Below are positions 15,752 through 22,858 of a stretch of 34,764 bases of DNA, piece by piece; position 1 is the stretch's first letter; each line of letters opens with the position of its first letter. A model generated the notes under the pieces. The model made no database searches, was not told the DNA's origin, and was given only the letters and a program-made list of their open reading frames with translations. Origin of the DNA: Deltaproteobacteria bacterium (GTDB taxonomy: Bacteria; Desulfobacterota; GWC2-55-46; DRME01). The DNA is taken from contig DRME01000062.1 of NCBI GenBank assembly GCA_011375175.1, forward strand, positions 1-34,764. The letters run 5' to 3'. The position numbers and the translations under genes are program-made.

Positions 15752-16732
15752 CTATTCCTCTTTGCTTTTCGTTTCGAACTTGAACCACCAATTTTCGGGT
15801 GGAGTTTGGATAATGGCATTTAGATCCATAGGAAAAACACCAAACTCGTCAAACAATTGGCCCTTCACTGATAGCTTAGAACCTTGCCGTATTATCAGAT
15901 CTCCAGTGGGTGAGGTCGTTGCCGCGATGGGAGCCCAAAGGTTCCTTCGAGATCTTGAACGGTCGTGCCATTTTTCTTTATTGAAAAGTACATCTAACGC
16001 GGCTTGTTCCATCCTTTGAGTTACTTTCATAACATCAGTTTCTGTCAAAATATAGTCAGATTTCTTACCATCAGCATGAGTCATAGGATCTCGCATGTTA
16101 GCCCAATTATCAATCTCTTGCCTTGTGTATTTATAAGCAGGATTGAGGAACTGCAGAAGCTTTTTTTGCAGTTGACTGAACTGTAGGGCAAATGCAGCCT
16201 CGAAAAACCTAACATATTCACGGTATCGTCCAGATTCATGCCTGTGGCTATAAGCTTCAGCCAAAAGGGCCACCCCATCTAATCTATCCTGAAGTCCCGA
16301 AACGAGATTGCTATCGACAGGAATTTGAAAGTGATGTCCAATAATATGAGATTGCTTGGCACGAAAACCTTTTGTTGCATCTAAAGATTTACGTTTATCC
16401 CGATCATCGACAAGCAGCACTGCACATGGATAAACTGAAGAAATTGAGCGGTGGCAGCGACCGAATATGGCGATAAGGTTAGCAACATTTTCAAGCGTAG
16501 CCTCACATAGCCGCCTTTCTTTTTCAGGAAGGTTAATGAAACCATCATTATCTATCTCTGGAGGTTGTATCTGAATCTCTGCTTTTACGATAAGATGAAG
16601 TTTTCCCTCAACCGGCGGAGACTTTTCAATTGGTATTGTACTGACTGATACATCTCCAAACTGGAACTTCCAAGAGGCCCACCCTTGTGGAGGTGGTTCA
16701 AAATACATGCTTACGATACGTAATAGTCTCAT
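15752..16732 (-). CDS. HEPN-like protein of unknown function in an A+T-rich island
   Basis: A 326-residue protein I cannot assign to a named family. The helical C-terminal half contains MRDPMTH, with R214 and H219 matching the Rx4-6H motif of HEPN domains, which occur in RNases of toxin-antitoxin and phage-defence systems. The preceding FFEAAFALQFSQLQKKLLQF helix and the motif placement fit a C-terminal HEPN domain, as in ApeA-like or RiboL-PSP-type proteins. The N-terminal half looks beta-rich (KLHLIVKAEIQIQPPEI). The gene is clearly poorer in G+C than its neighbours, is rich in Lys, Asn and Ile codons, and sits beside a transposase remnant, suggesting recent transfer. ATG at 16732 begins the conserved-looking part; the ribosome-binding site is poor, and ATG 16708 is an alternative. 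No antitoxin-like partner was found. Confidence 0.6.
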   Translation of the reverse strand: MRLLRIVSMYFEPPPQGWASWKFQFGDVSVSTIPIEKSPPVEGKLHLIVKAEIQIQPPEIDNDGFINLPEKERRLCEATLENVANLIAIFGRCHRSISSVYPCAVLLVDDRDKRKSLDATKGFRAKQSHIIGHHFQIPVDSNLVSGLQDRLDGVALLAEAYSHRHESGRYREYVRFFEAAFALQFSQLQKKLLQFLNPAYKYTRQEIDNWANMRDPMTHADGKKSDYILTETDVMKVTQRMEQAALDVLFNKEKWHDRSRSRRNLWAPIAATTSPTGDLIIRQGSKLSVKGQLFDEFGVFPMDLNAIIQTPPENWWFKFETKSKEE

Positions 16733-16769
16733 AGGAAATCTAACGTGGCCGCGGTTCAACCAGCAGCCA

Positions 16770-16800
16770 CGTTCGCCGGAGGCGTAGCGTCCGGCGAACG
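16770..16800. repeat. 11-bp inverted repeat near the island edge
   Basis: CGTTCGCCGGA (16770-16780) pairs perfectly with TCCGGCGAACG (16790-16800) across GGCGTAGCG. Outer GTGGCC (16745-16750) and GGCCAC (16806-16811) can extend the fold. Together it looks like a REP-type or attachment hairpin upstream of the HEPN-like gene. Confidence 0.5.
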
Positions 16801-16874
16801 TTCTGGGCCACTTGCCGCTATGGAGCAAGGCCGAAGACCGTAGTGGAGTAGACGTTTTGCTGATATAAGTCTTT

Positions 16875-17075
16875 GTGGCCCGACCATTAACAATCGAGTA
16901 TCCAGGCGCTTTTTGTCATGTCACCTGCCGGGGGAATGGACAGAAAGAGATATTCCGGGACGACTCTGACAGACACCGCCCCATCACTTTCCTTTCCGAG
17001 TCCGCAGAAACCCATTCCCTCAGGCTCCGCGGCCGAGAGGAAGAGAGGGGCTATTCTTTCCGGTTGACAATCTAG
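16875..17075 (+). pseudogene. Truncated REP-associated tyrosine transposase (RAYT, Y1_Tnp)
   Basis: The first 30-50 codons (ARPLTIEYPGAFCHVTCRGN then QKEIFRDDSDRHRPITFL) closely match the N-terminus of RAYT/TnpA-REP proteins of the IS200/IS605-type HUH class. The frame then degenerates and stops. The catalytic PNHxH motif and the tyrosine are absent, so the enzyme is dead. RAYTs mobilise REP palindromes, which makes this relic notable among so many palindromic repeats. Between it and the FBPase stop (17076-17107) nothing else was seen. Confidence 0.75.
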
Positions 17076-17107
17076 AGTTCCCCGCCGGAACAGAGGGACC
17101 CGGAGAA

Positions 17108-18091
17108 CTACGTCCCCTCGTAGTACGAGACGGCCTCTTCCACGTCGAGCCTGCTGCCTATGATGAGCGGGGTGCGCTGATGGAGCTCCGAGGGCTTTAC
17201 GTCCAGTATGCGCCCGCGCCCCGTCGAGGCCGCGCCTCCGGCCTGCTCGACGATGAAGGCGAGGGGGTTCGCCTCGTAGAGCAGACGCAGCTTGCCGTCT
17301 TTGTTCTTCCTGTCCGCAGGGTAGAGGAAGACCCCTCCCTTGAGGAGGTTGCGGTGGAAGTCGGCCACCAGGGAGCCCACGTATCTGGCGCTCACACTCC
17401 TTCCATCCGACTTGAGGGCCTCGATGTAGCGCCTCGTCTCCTCGTGCCAGCGGCTGGCGTTGCCCTCGTTTATGCTGTAGAGCTTGCCGCGCTCCGGGAT
17501 GCGGATGTCCTCGTTCGAAAGGAGAAACTCGCCCACGCCGGGGTCGAGGGTGAAGCCGTGGACGCCGTGGCCCGTGGTGTAGACGAGCATGGTGGACGAG
17601 CCGTAGATGAAGTAGCCGGCGCATACCTGCTCCGAGCCCGGCTGGAGGAAGTCCCCGTCCGTAAGCTCGCCTGCGGAGCGCTTCCTGAGGATCGAGAATA
17701 TGGTGCCCACGCTTATGTTGACGTCGATGTTGGAAGAGCCGTCGAGCGGATCGAAGAGGAGAAGGTACTTGCCCCTGGGGAAACGCTCGGGTATCTGCAC
17801 GGGCTCGTCCATCTCCTCGGAGGCCATGCCCGCCAGGTGGCCGCCGTGCTCCATCATCTGGATGATGGTGCGGTTGGCGTAGTCGTCGAGCTTCTGGACC
17901 TCCTCGCCCTGGACGTTGGTGTAGCCCGTGGCGCCGAGGATGTTGATGAGCCCCGCCTTGTTGACCTCGCTCGAGATGATCTTGGCGGCCACGGCGAGCT
18001 CGGAGAAGAGACCCGTGAAGTCGCCGGTCGAGCCCGGGTACTTGCGCTGCTCCTCGAGCAGGAACCTGGTCAGTGTGGTGCCTGTCTTCAT
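17108..18091 (-). CDS. fbp: Class I fructose-1,6-bisphosphatase
   Basis: It hydrolyses fructose 1,6-bisphosphate to fructose 6-phosphate in gluconeogenesis or the Calvin cycle. The 327-residue protein has the metal-binding loop FDPLDGSSNIDVN, the upstream acidic ASEEMDEP, the substrate-binding YVGSLVADFHRNLLKGGVF, and a C-terminal YEANPLAFIVEQAGGAA segment. ATG at 18091 follows GGGAGG. It starts 23 bases after the stop of the FmdE-like gene, so the two are probably cotranscribed from the promoter at 18833-18862. The length is typical and the reading frame is intact. Confidence 0.95.
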   Translation of the reverse strand: MKTGTTLTRFLLEEQRKYPGSTGDFTGLFSELAVAAKIISSEVNKAGLINILGATGYTNVQGEEVQKLDDYANRTIIQMMEHGGHLAGMASEEMDEPVQIPERFPRGKYLLLFDPLDGSSNIDVNISVGTIFSILRKRSAGELTDGDFLQPGSEQVCAGYFIYGSSTMLVYTTGHGVHGFTLDPGVGEFLLSNEDIRIPERGKLYSINEGNASRWHEETRRYIEALKSDGRSVSARYVGSLVADFHRNLLKGGVFLYPADRKNKDGKLRLLYEANPLAFIVEQAGGAASTGRGRILDVKPSELHQRTPLIIGSRLDVEEAVSYYEGT

Positions 18092-18114
18092 GGTCCGGTA
18101 CCTCCCGCTGTGCT

Positions 18115-18786
18115 TTAAGCCTCTTCGAGCCTCGATGCGTCGGGGAAGTCGAAGCCCTCGAGGGTCCTTACGGTGAAGAGACCGGGATGGGACTCGTCTT
18201 CCAGCAGGATGGAGCGCACCTTCCCCTGCCAGAGCGAGACGAACTCGTCGTGCTGGCGCTGCGTGGCCATGCCGCGAAGCACCAGGCCCATGAGCTCGCT
18301 TGTGCGCGGGTCCCCCGGCAGGACCGACGGGTTGTAGACGACCTCCACGGCGGCATCCGTGTCTTCGCGCTGGAATATGAAGGTGTTGAAGCGCGGGTCC
18401 GAGGGGTCGAAGAAGAGCTTTCCGTTGCGCGAAAACCTCCCGCCCAGCCCCTTGAAGCCCGCCTTTCCGGCGGCGCCAGTTATGAGGGTTATGACCTGGG
18501 CCTGGGGGCCGTAGGCGAGGTCGGCGGCGGAGCCCTTTACGAGCACCCGTATCTCGCCACGCACGGGAAGCTCGTCGGGATAGAGGGCCTTGAGCGCCTT
18601 GGCCGTCAGCTTGTAGGCGCCCGAGACGGCCGGGCACGAATGGCCGGCAAGCCGCACGGCATCGCCGTAGGTGAAGACCATGGGCATGCCCTCGTCCTGC
18701 GCCCCAAGGACGTAGGCCAGGGGGTCGCGCACCTTTATGGGCTCCACGTCATCGAAAAAGTCCTGCCGCCATCGCGTCTGCTCCAT
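18115..18786 (-). CDS. FmdE-like conserved protein upstream of fbp
   Basis: A 223-residue soluble protein. The segment FTYGDAVRLAGHSCPAVSGAY resembles the metal-binding GHxCP motif of FmdE-domain proteins (a domain first noted beside formylmethanofuran dehydrogenase), with the following helix KLTAKALKALYP also in keeping. The remainder (GLGGRFSRNGKLFFDP, SLWQGKVRSIL) is not recognised. The single visible Cys and neighbouring His could bind a metal. It is the first gene of a two-gene unit with fbp, suggesting a tie to central carbon metabolism, but no reaction can be assigned. AAAGGCGGA precedes the ATG. The family call is tentative. Confidence 0.6.
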   Translation of the reverse strand: MEQTRWRQDFFDDVEPIKVRDPLAYVLGAQDEGMPMVFTYGDAVRLAGHSCPAVSGAYKLTAKALKALYPDELPVRGEIRVLVKGSAADLAYGPQAQVITLITGAAGKAGFKGLGGRFSRNGKLFFDPSDPRFNTFIFQREDTDAAVEVVYNPSVLPGDPRTSELMGLVLRGMATQRQHDEFVSLWQGKVRSILLEDESHPGLFTVRTLEGFDFPDASRLEEA

Positions 18787-18832
18787 GGTCTCCGCCTTTC
18801 CTCATGAAGTTGAATGCCGAAAAACAGGGTGA

Positions 18833-18862
18833 AGTGTAACAGAAGGAGTGCGACGGTGTCAA
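18833..18862 (-). promoter_or_regulatory. Sigma-70-type promoter for the FmdE-like/fbp unit
   Basis: On the minus strand TTGACA (18862-18857), an 18-base spacer and TACACT (18838-18833). Transcription would start near 18826, giving a leader of about 40 bases before ATG 18786. Confidence 0.6.
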
Positions 18863-18943
18863 CCGCGGCAGGGGGCGGGGCGCGGGGAAGGCAAGGACCC
18901 TTGACGGCGGCTGAGGAATCCCGCTTACCGAGTCAGGCGCGGC

Positions 18944-19360
18944 TCAAAGACTTGCGAGGATGTTCTTCAGGTGGATGGCCGCCGCCGTATCGCCGGAGAT
19001 CTCCAGCCGCCGGGAGAAGAAGACGGTGTCGGGGTCTTCGGCACCGAGCACGAGCCCGAGCAGGACCTTCACGTCTCCGCGCATGGTCACGTCGGGTTTC
19101 CGGGCGCAGTGGAGGCGGACGGCCACGCCGTCGGCGGTTACGACGAGATAAAAGTCCTTTTTGATGTCCTTGGCCGAGAAGAAAAAGACCTTGCCCGCCA
19201 GCTCGCCGAGCCTTTGCCTGAGCGAGGGGTTACGCTCCAGTACGAGCGAGAGCGCCGCGCCCACGGCCACGGCCTCGGCGCAGCGGGGCGCCGCCCTCAG
19301 CGCAGGGGCCGCCAGCTCCATCAGGAGATCCCCGATCTTTTCGACGTTTTCCCTTCTCAT
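18944..19360 (-). CDS. ubiT: SCP2-domain protein, UbiT-like
   Basis: A 138-residue SCP2 sterol-carrier-type lipid-binding protein. The C-terminal DPDTVFFSRRLEISGDT is characteristic of UbiT (YhbT), the accessory protein that holds isoprenoid intermediates during O2-independent ubiquinone synthesis; UbiJ is the aerobic counterpart. It starts four bases after the ubiE stop, so translation is probably coupled. The same block contains ubiB and a UbiV-type protein. UbiT is preferred over a general SCP2 protein because of that tail and the context. No signal peptide or membrane helix is visible, in keeping with a cytoplasmic protein. Confidence 0.78.
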   Translation of the reverse strand: MRRENVEKIGDLLMELAAPALRAAPRCAEAVAVGAALSLVLERNPSLRQRLGELAGKVFFFSAKDIKKDFYLVVTADGVAVRLHCARKPDVTMRGDVKVLLGLVLGAEDPDTVFFSRRLEISGDTAAAIHLKNILASL

Positions 19361-19364
19361 CCCC

Positions 19365-20141
19365 TCACACCTTGTGTCCCACGTGTAGGGCGGCCACGCC
19401 GCCGAATATGTTGTAGTACCTGACGCCGTAGAGGCCGGCCCGCTCCATCATCGCCTTGAACTCCTCCTGGGCCGGAAACTTGCGTATCGACTCGGGCAGG
19501 TAGGTGTAGGCCTCGCGGTTGCCGGTTATGCGCTCGCCTATGCGGGGGATTATGCTGAAGGAGTAGATGTCGTAGAGCCTCGAGAAGAGCCTGCTCGTCG
19601 GATGGGAGAACTCGAGACAGAGCACGCGCCCGCCCGGCTTGACCACGCGGGTCATCTCCTCGAGGGCGTCACCGATGTGCGTTACGTTGCGTATGCCGAA
19701 GCCGACTGTAGCGCAGTGGAAGGTGTTGTCGGCGAAGCTTATGCGCTCTGCGTCGCCCTGGACGAACCACAGGGTGTCGAGTCTTCCGCGGTCGATGCAC
19801 TTGTCGCGCCCCACCCTCAGCATCTCGCCGTTTATGTCGTATACGACCACCCTGCCGCCGGCACCCACCCGCTCCGCCATGAGAAGCGCTATGTCGGCCG
19901 TGCCGCCGGCCACGTCGAGGGCCCTGTCGCCCGGCCGCAGCCCCGTCTTCTCGACGAGAAACCTCTTCCAGAGCCGGTGGGTGCCGAAGCTCATGAGGTC
20001 GTTCATGAGGTCGTACTTGTCGGCCACCGAGTCGAAGACCTGGCGCACGAGCCCCTTCTTCTCCTCCACGGCCACGACCCTGTTGCCGAAATAGGTCTTC
20101 TTCTCCCCTGTCTCTGGGGCCTTGTCCTTCTTCTCCTTCAT
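19365..20141 (-). CDS. ubiE: UbiE/MenG C-methyltransferase
   Basis: A class I SAM-dependent methyltransferase that adds the ring C-methyl group in ubiquinone or menaquinone synthesis. The 258-residue protein has the N-terminal VRQVFDSVADKYDLMNDLMS signature, SAM motif I ALDVAGGTADIA, motif II DAERISFADNTFHCATVGFG, and the C-terminal tract YNIFGGVAALHVGHK. GGGAG precedes the ATG. The N-terminal 20 residues are charged and less conserved. It sits between ubiB and ubiT. The sequence alone cannot tell whether the substrate is a demethyl-ubiquinol or demethyl-menaquinol. Confidence 0.95.
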   Translation of the reverse strand: MKEKKDKAPETGEKKTYFGNRVVAVEEKKGLVRQVFDSVADKYDLMNDLMSFGTHRLWKRFLVEKTGLRPGDRALDVAGGTADIALLMAERVGAGGRVVVYDINGEMLRVGRDKCIDRGRLDTLWFVQGDAERISFADNTFHCATVGFGIRNVTHIGDALEEMTRVVKPGGRVLCLEFSHPTSRLFSRLYDIYSFSIIPRIGERITGNREAYTYLPESIRKFPAQEEFKAMMERAGLYGVRYYNIFGGVAALHVGHKV

Positions 20142-20198
20142 CTCTCCCGTCCCGCGGCTTATGAGCCTCGTTTCTTCGCAATGAACTTCAAGTCTGAA

Positions 20199-20425
20199 GA
20201 AAACTCCGATTTATTACACTGAGGGAACCTTTTTGTAAAAGGGTCACAGACCCACGGTTCCCTCAGACTCCCTCCAAAAACTTTTTGTTTGCTCTTCGAG
20301 CCGCGTTGGTTTTCATGATCGTCCAAGGAAGCGAGGTTCTTTAGCCCAAGTTAAAAGTCTTTGAAGGGGGTCTGGGGGAAACTTTCTTCAGAAAGTTTCC
20401 CCCAGGGCAATTAGTCAGAGCTTCC
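20199..20425. repeat. Complete composite boundary repeat of about 227 bp with both terminal repeats
   Basis: Left end GAAAACTCCGATTTATT and right end AATTAGTCAGAGCTTCC are imperfect inverted repeats. Inside are module C (CTGAGGGAACC/GGTTCCCTCAG, 20219-20266, with inner GGGTC-ACA-GACCC), a slot of about 75 bases between CAAAAACTTTTT and TTAAAAGTCTTT, and short palindrome A (20372-20405, 16-bp perfect arms, spacer TC). The slot here has no long palindrome, unlike the other copies. It fills the gap between ubiB and ubiE and looks like a MITE. Confidence 0.8.
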
Positions 20426-20438
20426 CCGGTCGAAACCT

Positions 20439-22103
20439 CTACACCTCGTCGCCGCCGCGCTCCCAGCGGCCGGCCAGGTGGCGAAAGAGGACGGCGGCGG
20501 CAAAGCCCGCCAGGCTCAGGAGCGGCACGCCGGCAAGGCGCGGCGCGTCGGGTCCCGAGAAGACGCCGGCCATGAAGGCGCCCACAAGGAGCGCCGCCGT
20601 CACCAGGCCCTTTTCGATGCGCCGGCCGGCTCCTCCTATCTCGTCGGAGAGGCCCTCGAGGCGGTGATGGACGAAGCCTATGCGCAGCTCCTCGTCCACG
20701 GCGGCCCGCACGAGGCTGTTGACCGAGCCCGGAAGCTCGATGGCCGCGTCGACGAGCTCGCCGGCGTAGTCGCGGCCCTTTTCCAGGGCCTTCTTCGGCG
20801 AAAACTTCTCGCGCACCATCCACTTGTATATGAGGGGCCTGGCCACCTCCCACATGTTTATGTCGGGATAGAGCTGGCGGCCCACCCCCTCGATGATGAC
20901 CATCGACTTCTGGAGGAGCAGGAGGTTGGGCTGGAGCCGCATGTTGAAGCGGCGGGCCGTGCGGATGAGCTTCATGAGCAGGGCCGATATCTTGATCTCC
21001 TCGAGCGACTTGCCGAATATGGGCTCGGCGATGTCGCGCAGGGCGTCTTCGAACTCGTCGAGGTCCACGTCCCTTCCGATGAGCCCCATCTGGCGGTGGA
21101 CGATGGCCATGCGGCGGTAATCCTCGCGCACCAGGTGAAAGAGCATGGTGGCGAGGTAGGTCTTGAGCTCCCGGTCGAGCCTTCCCACGATGCCGAAGTC
21201 GAGGTATATTATGACGCCGTCGTCGCCGACGAAGATGTTGCCGGGGTGGAGGTCGGCGTGGAAGACGCCGTGCTCGAAGACCTGCTTGAAGAAGGCCTTT
21301 ATGCCGTTGACCGAGACCTTTTTCACGTCGTGCCCCCGGCGCTTGAGCTCCTCCACCTCGTCTATGGGCACGCCGCTTATGCGCTCGAGGGTCAGGACCT
21401 CGGCGGTGGTGAGCTTCCAGTAGACCTTCGGTATGCGCACCGTGGGGTCGCCCTCGAACATGCGGGCGAAACGGTTGGCGTGGGCGCCCTCGACGGTGAA
21501 GTCCTGCTCGCTGTGTATGACCCGCGAGAACTCGCGCACCACCTCGCGGGGCCTGTAGCGGCGCGCCTGGGGCACGTACTTTACGAGGAGGTCGGCTACG
21601 AGCCACATGACGGCGAGGTCCGACTCTATCGTCTCGCCGATGCCAGGACGCCTCACCTTGACGGCCACCTCCGAGCCGTCGTGGAGGGTGGCGTAGTGGA
21701 CCTGGGCGATGGACGCCGAGGCCACGGGCTCGGCCTCGAAGCTGCGGAACTTCTCTTCCAGCGGCCCTTCGAGAGAGCGCTCCACCACGGCCTTCACCTC
21801 GTCGAAGGGGACGGGCGGGACCATGTCCTGCAGCTTCTTGAGCTCCTCGACCCAGTCGGAAGGGAGGAAGTCGGCGCGCGTGGAGGCCACCTGTCCGAGC
21901 TTTATGAAGGTGGGGCCGAGCTCTTCGAGGACGAGCCTTATGCGCACGGCGGTAGGGAGGCCGGCCTCCTTCCTTCTGAGCAGCACACGCTCGAAGAGCG
22001 GAAGGAAGGGGAAGATGCGCAGCTCCGAGACGAGCCCGCCGAAGCCGTAGCCCGTGAGGGTGGCAACTATCTTGTGAAGTCTTCTGACTCTGCTGATCTT
22101 CAT
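20439..22103 (-). CDS. ubiB: UbiB/ABC1/ADCK-family atypical kinase
   Basis: A 554-residue membrane-anchored atypical kinase/ATPase needed for ubiquinone synthesis or lipid-precursor handling. Features in order are the KxGQ motif (GPTFIKLGQVASTRADFLP), the A-rich loop (SASIAQVHYA), the nucleotide-binding VAVKVRRPG, the catalytic FHADLHPGNIFVG, the metal-binding YLDFGIVG, and two C-terminal hydrophobic helices (about 505-545). The length is typical. No clear ribosome-binding site precedes ATG 22103. A phasin-like gene lies upstream and ubiE downstream across a composite repeat. Family assignment is firm; the precise activity of UbiB proteins is not settled in general. Confidence 0.94.
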   Translation of the reverse strand: MKISRVRRLHKIVATLTGYGFGGLVSELRIFPFLPLFERVLLRRKEAGLPTAVRIRLVLEELGPTFIKLGQVASTRADFLPSDWVEELKKLQDMVPPVPFDEVKAVVERSLEGPLEEKFRSFEAEPVASASIAQVHYATLHDGSEVAVKVRRPGIGETIESDLAVMWLVADLLVKYVPQARRYRPREVVREFSRVIHSEQDFTVEGAHANRFARMFEGDPTVRIPKVYWKLTTAEVLTLERISGVPIDEVEELKRRGHDVKKVSVNGIKAFFKQVFEHGVFHADLHPGNIFVGDDGVIIYLDFGIVGRLDRELKTYLATMLFHLVREDYRRMAIVHRQMGLIGRDVDLDEFEDALRDIAEPIFGKSLEEIKISALLMKLIRTARRFNMRLQPNLLLLQKSMVIIEGVGRQLYPDINMWEVARPLIYKWMVREKFSPKKALEKGRDYAGELVDAAIELPGSVNSLVRAAVDEELRIGFVHHRLEGLSDEIGGAGRRIEKGLVTAALLVGAFMAGVFSGPDAPRLAGVPLLSLAGFAAAVLFRHLAGRWERGGDEV

Positions 22104-22223
22104 CGAAAACCGACGGGCGGGGACGGACTGTGCGCCTTGCCGGCCCGACAGGGGATGTAAAGCGGCCGGCGGCGCGGCGAAGAGACGGCTCCAGGAGCGG
22201 TCCCCGAGAGGCGGGCCGCCGGC

Positions 22224-22637
22224 CTACTTCTCCTTGTCCTTGTCCTTTTTCTCCTTCAGCTTCTCTTCGAGCTTCTTTACGCGCCTTTCGAGCTTATCGA
22301 CCTTCTCCCTCGCCGTGCGGGCCATCTCCTTGACCACGTCGAGTTCCTCGGTCGTGGCCACGTGGAGCCTCTCAAGGAGCAGCTCCGCCTTCTCCACGAC
22401 CTCGCGGTCGAGCTTCTCCTTGCCCTCGCGCAAGACCGAGATTATCTCGCGCAGCGCCGCCACACCCTCGTCGACCACCTTGTTCTCGATGCGCTGCCTG
22501 GCCGAGAGCTCCTCTTCGGCCTCGGCGCCCTCGCCGCTCTCCCGGCTGCCGAGGGCCGCGAGCTCGTCCATCATCTGCTTCGCCTTCTTCTCAAGCCCTA
22601 TGCCTATGAGTATGGCCCTGTCTATGAAGTCCGCCAT
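22224..22637 (-). CDS. Phasin-like coiled-coil protein
   Basis: A 137-residue, highly charged, all-helical protein. The N-terminal FIDRAILIGIGLEKKAKQMMDE resembles phasin/PhaI-type proteins; residues 60-137 form a long Lys/Glu coiled coil ending in KEKKDKDKEK. Such proteins often coat polyhydroxyalkanoate granules or occur beside ubiB, where a role in membrane or lipid association has been suggested. ATG 22637 has GGGAGGGGGGAAG directly before it; upstream frame is the encoded tail of a boundary repeat. No PHA synthase is in the window, so a granule role is only a guess. Confidence 0.75.
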   Translation of the reverse strand: MADFIDRAILIGIGLEKKAKQMMDELAALGSRESGEGAEAEEELSARQRIENKVVDEGVAALREIISVLREGKEKLDREVVEKAELLLERLHVATTEELDVVKEMARTAREKVDKLERRVKKLEEKLKEKKDKDKEK

Positions 22638-22661
22638 CTTCCCCCCTCCCTTCGGTCTTTT

Positions 22662-22839
22662 CCGGGGGAAACTTTCTGAAGAAAGTTTCCCCCGGCCCCC
22701 CTTCAAAGACTTTTAATACGAGTTGGTTTCCCCCTGTTTTGCTTGGCAAAACAGGGGGAAACCAACTCGCGTTAAAAGTCTTTGGAGGGAGTCTGAGGGA
22801 ACCGGGGGTCTGTGACCCTTTTACAAAAGGTTCCCTCAG
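22662..22839. repeat. Composite boundary repeat with variable-arm stem D1
   Basis: In order: short palindrome A (22662-22695, CCGGGGGAAACTTTCT and its complement, spacer GA); AAAGACTTTTAA (22705-22716); a perfect 24-bp stem with a 3-base loop (22719-22742 with 22746-22769, outer bases CGAGTTGGTTTCC, tip TGTTTTGC); TTAAAAGTCTTT (22772-22783); and module C (22793-22839). The palindrome ends 25 bases before the phasin-like start codon. Terminal repeats are missing. Confidence 0.85.
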
Positions 22840-22858
22840 TGCAAAAATCATGGCCTCG

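Noticed and set aside
16738-16860. Integron attC site upstream of the HEPN-like gene (ATCTAAC matches the RYYYAAC box and a hairpin follows)
   Set aside because: No GTTRRRY partner box was found within a suitable distance, the orientation relative to the gene is wrong, and there is no integrase.
17062-17073. TTGACA near 17065 as a promoter
   Set aside because: No -10 box at 15-19 bases downstream; it lies in the decayed transposase frame.
20478-22160. 560-codon plus-strand frame opposite ubiB
   Set aside because: Antisense shadow; all recognisable motifs are on the minus strand.
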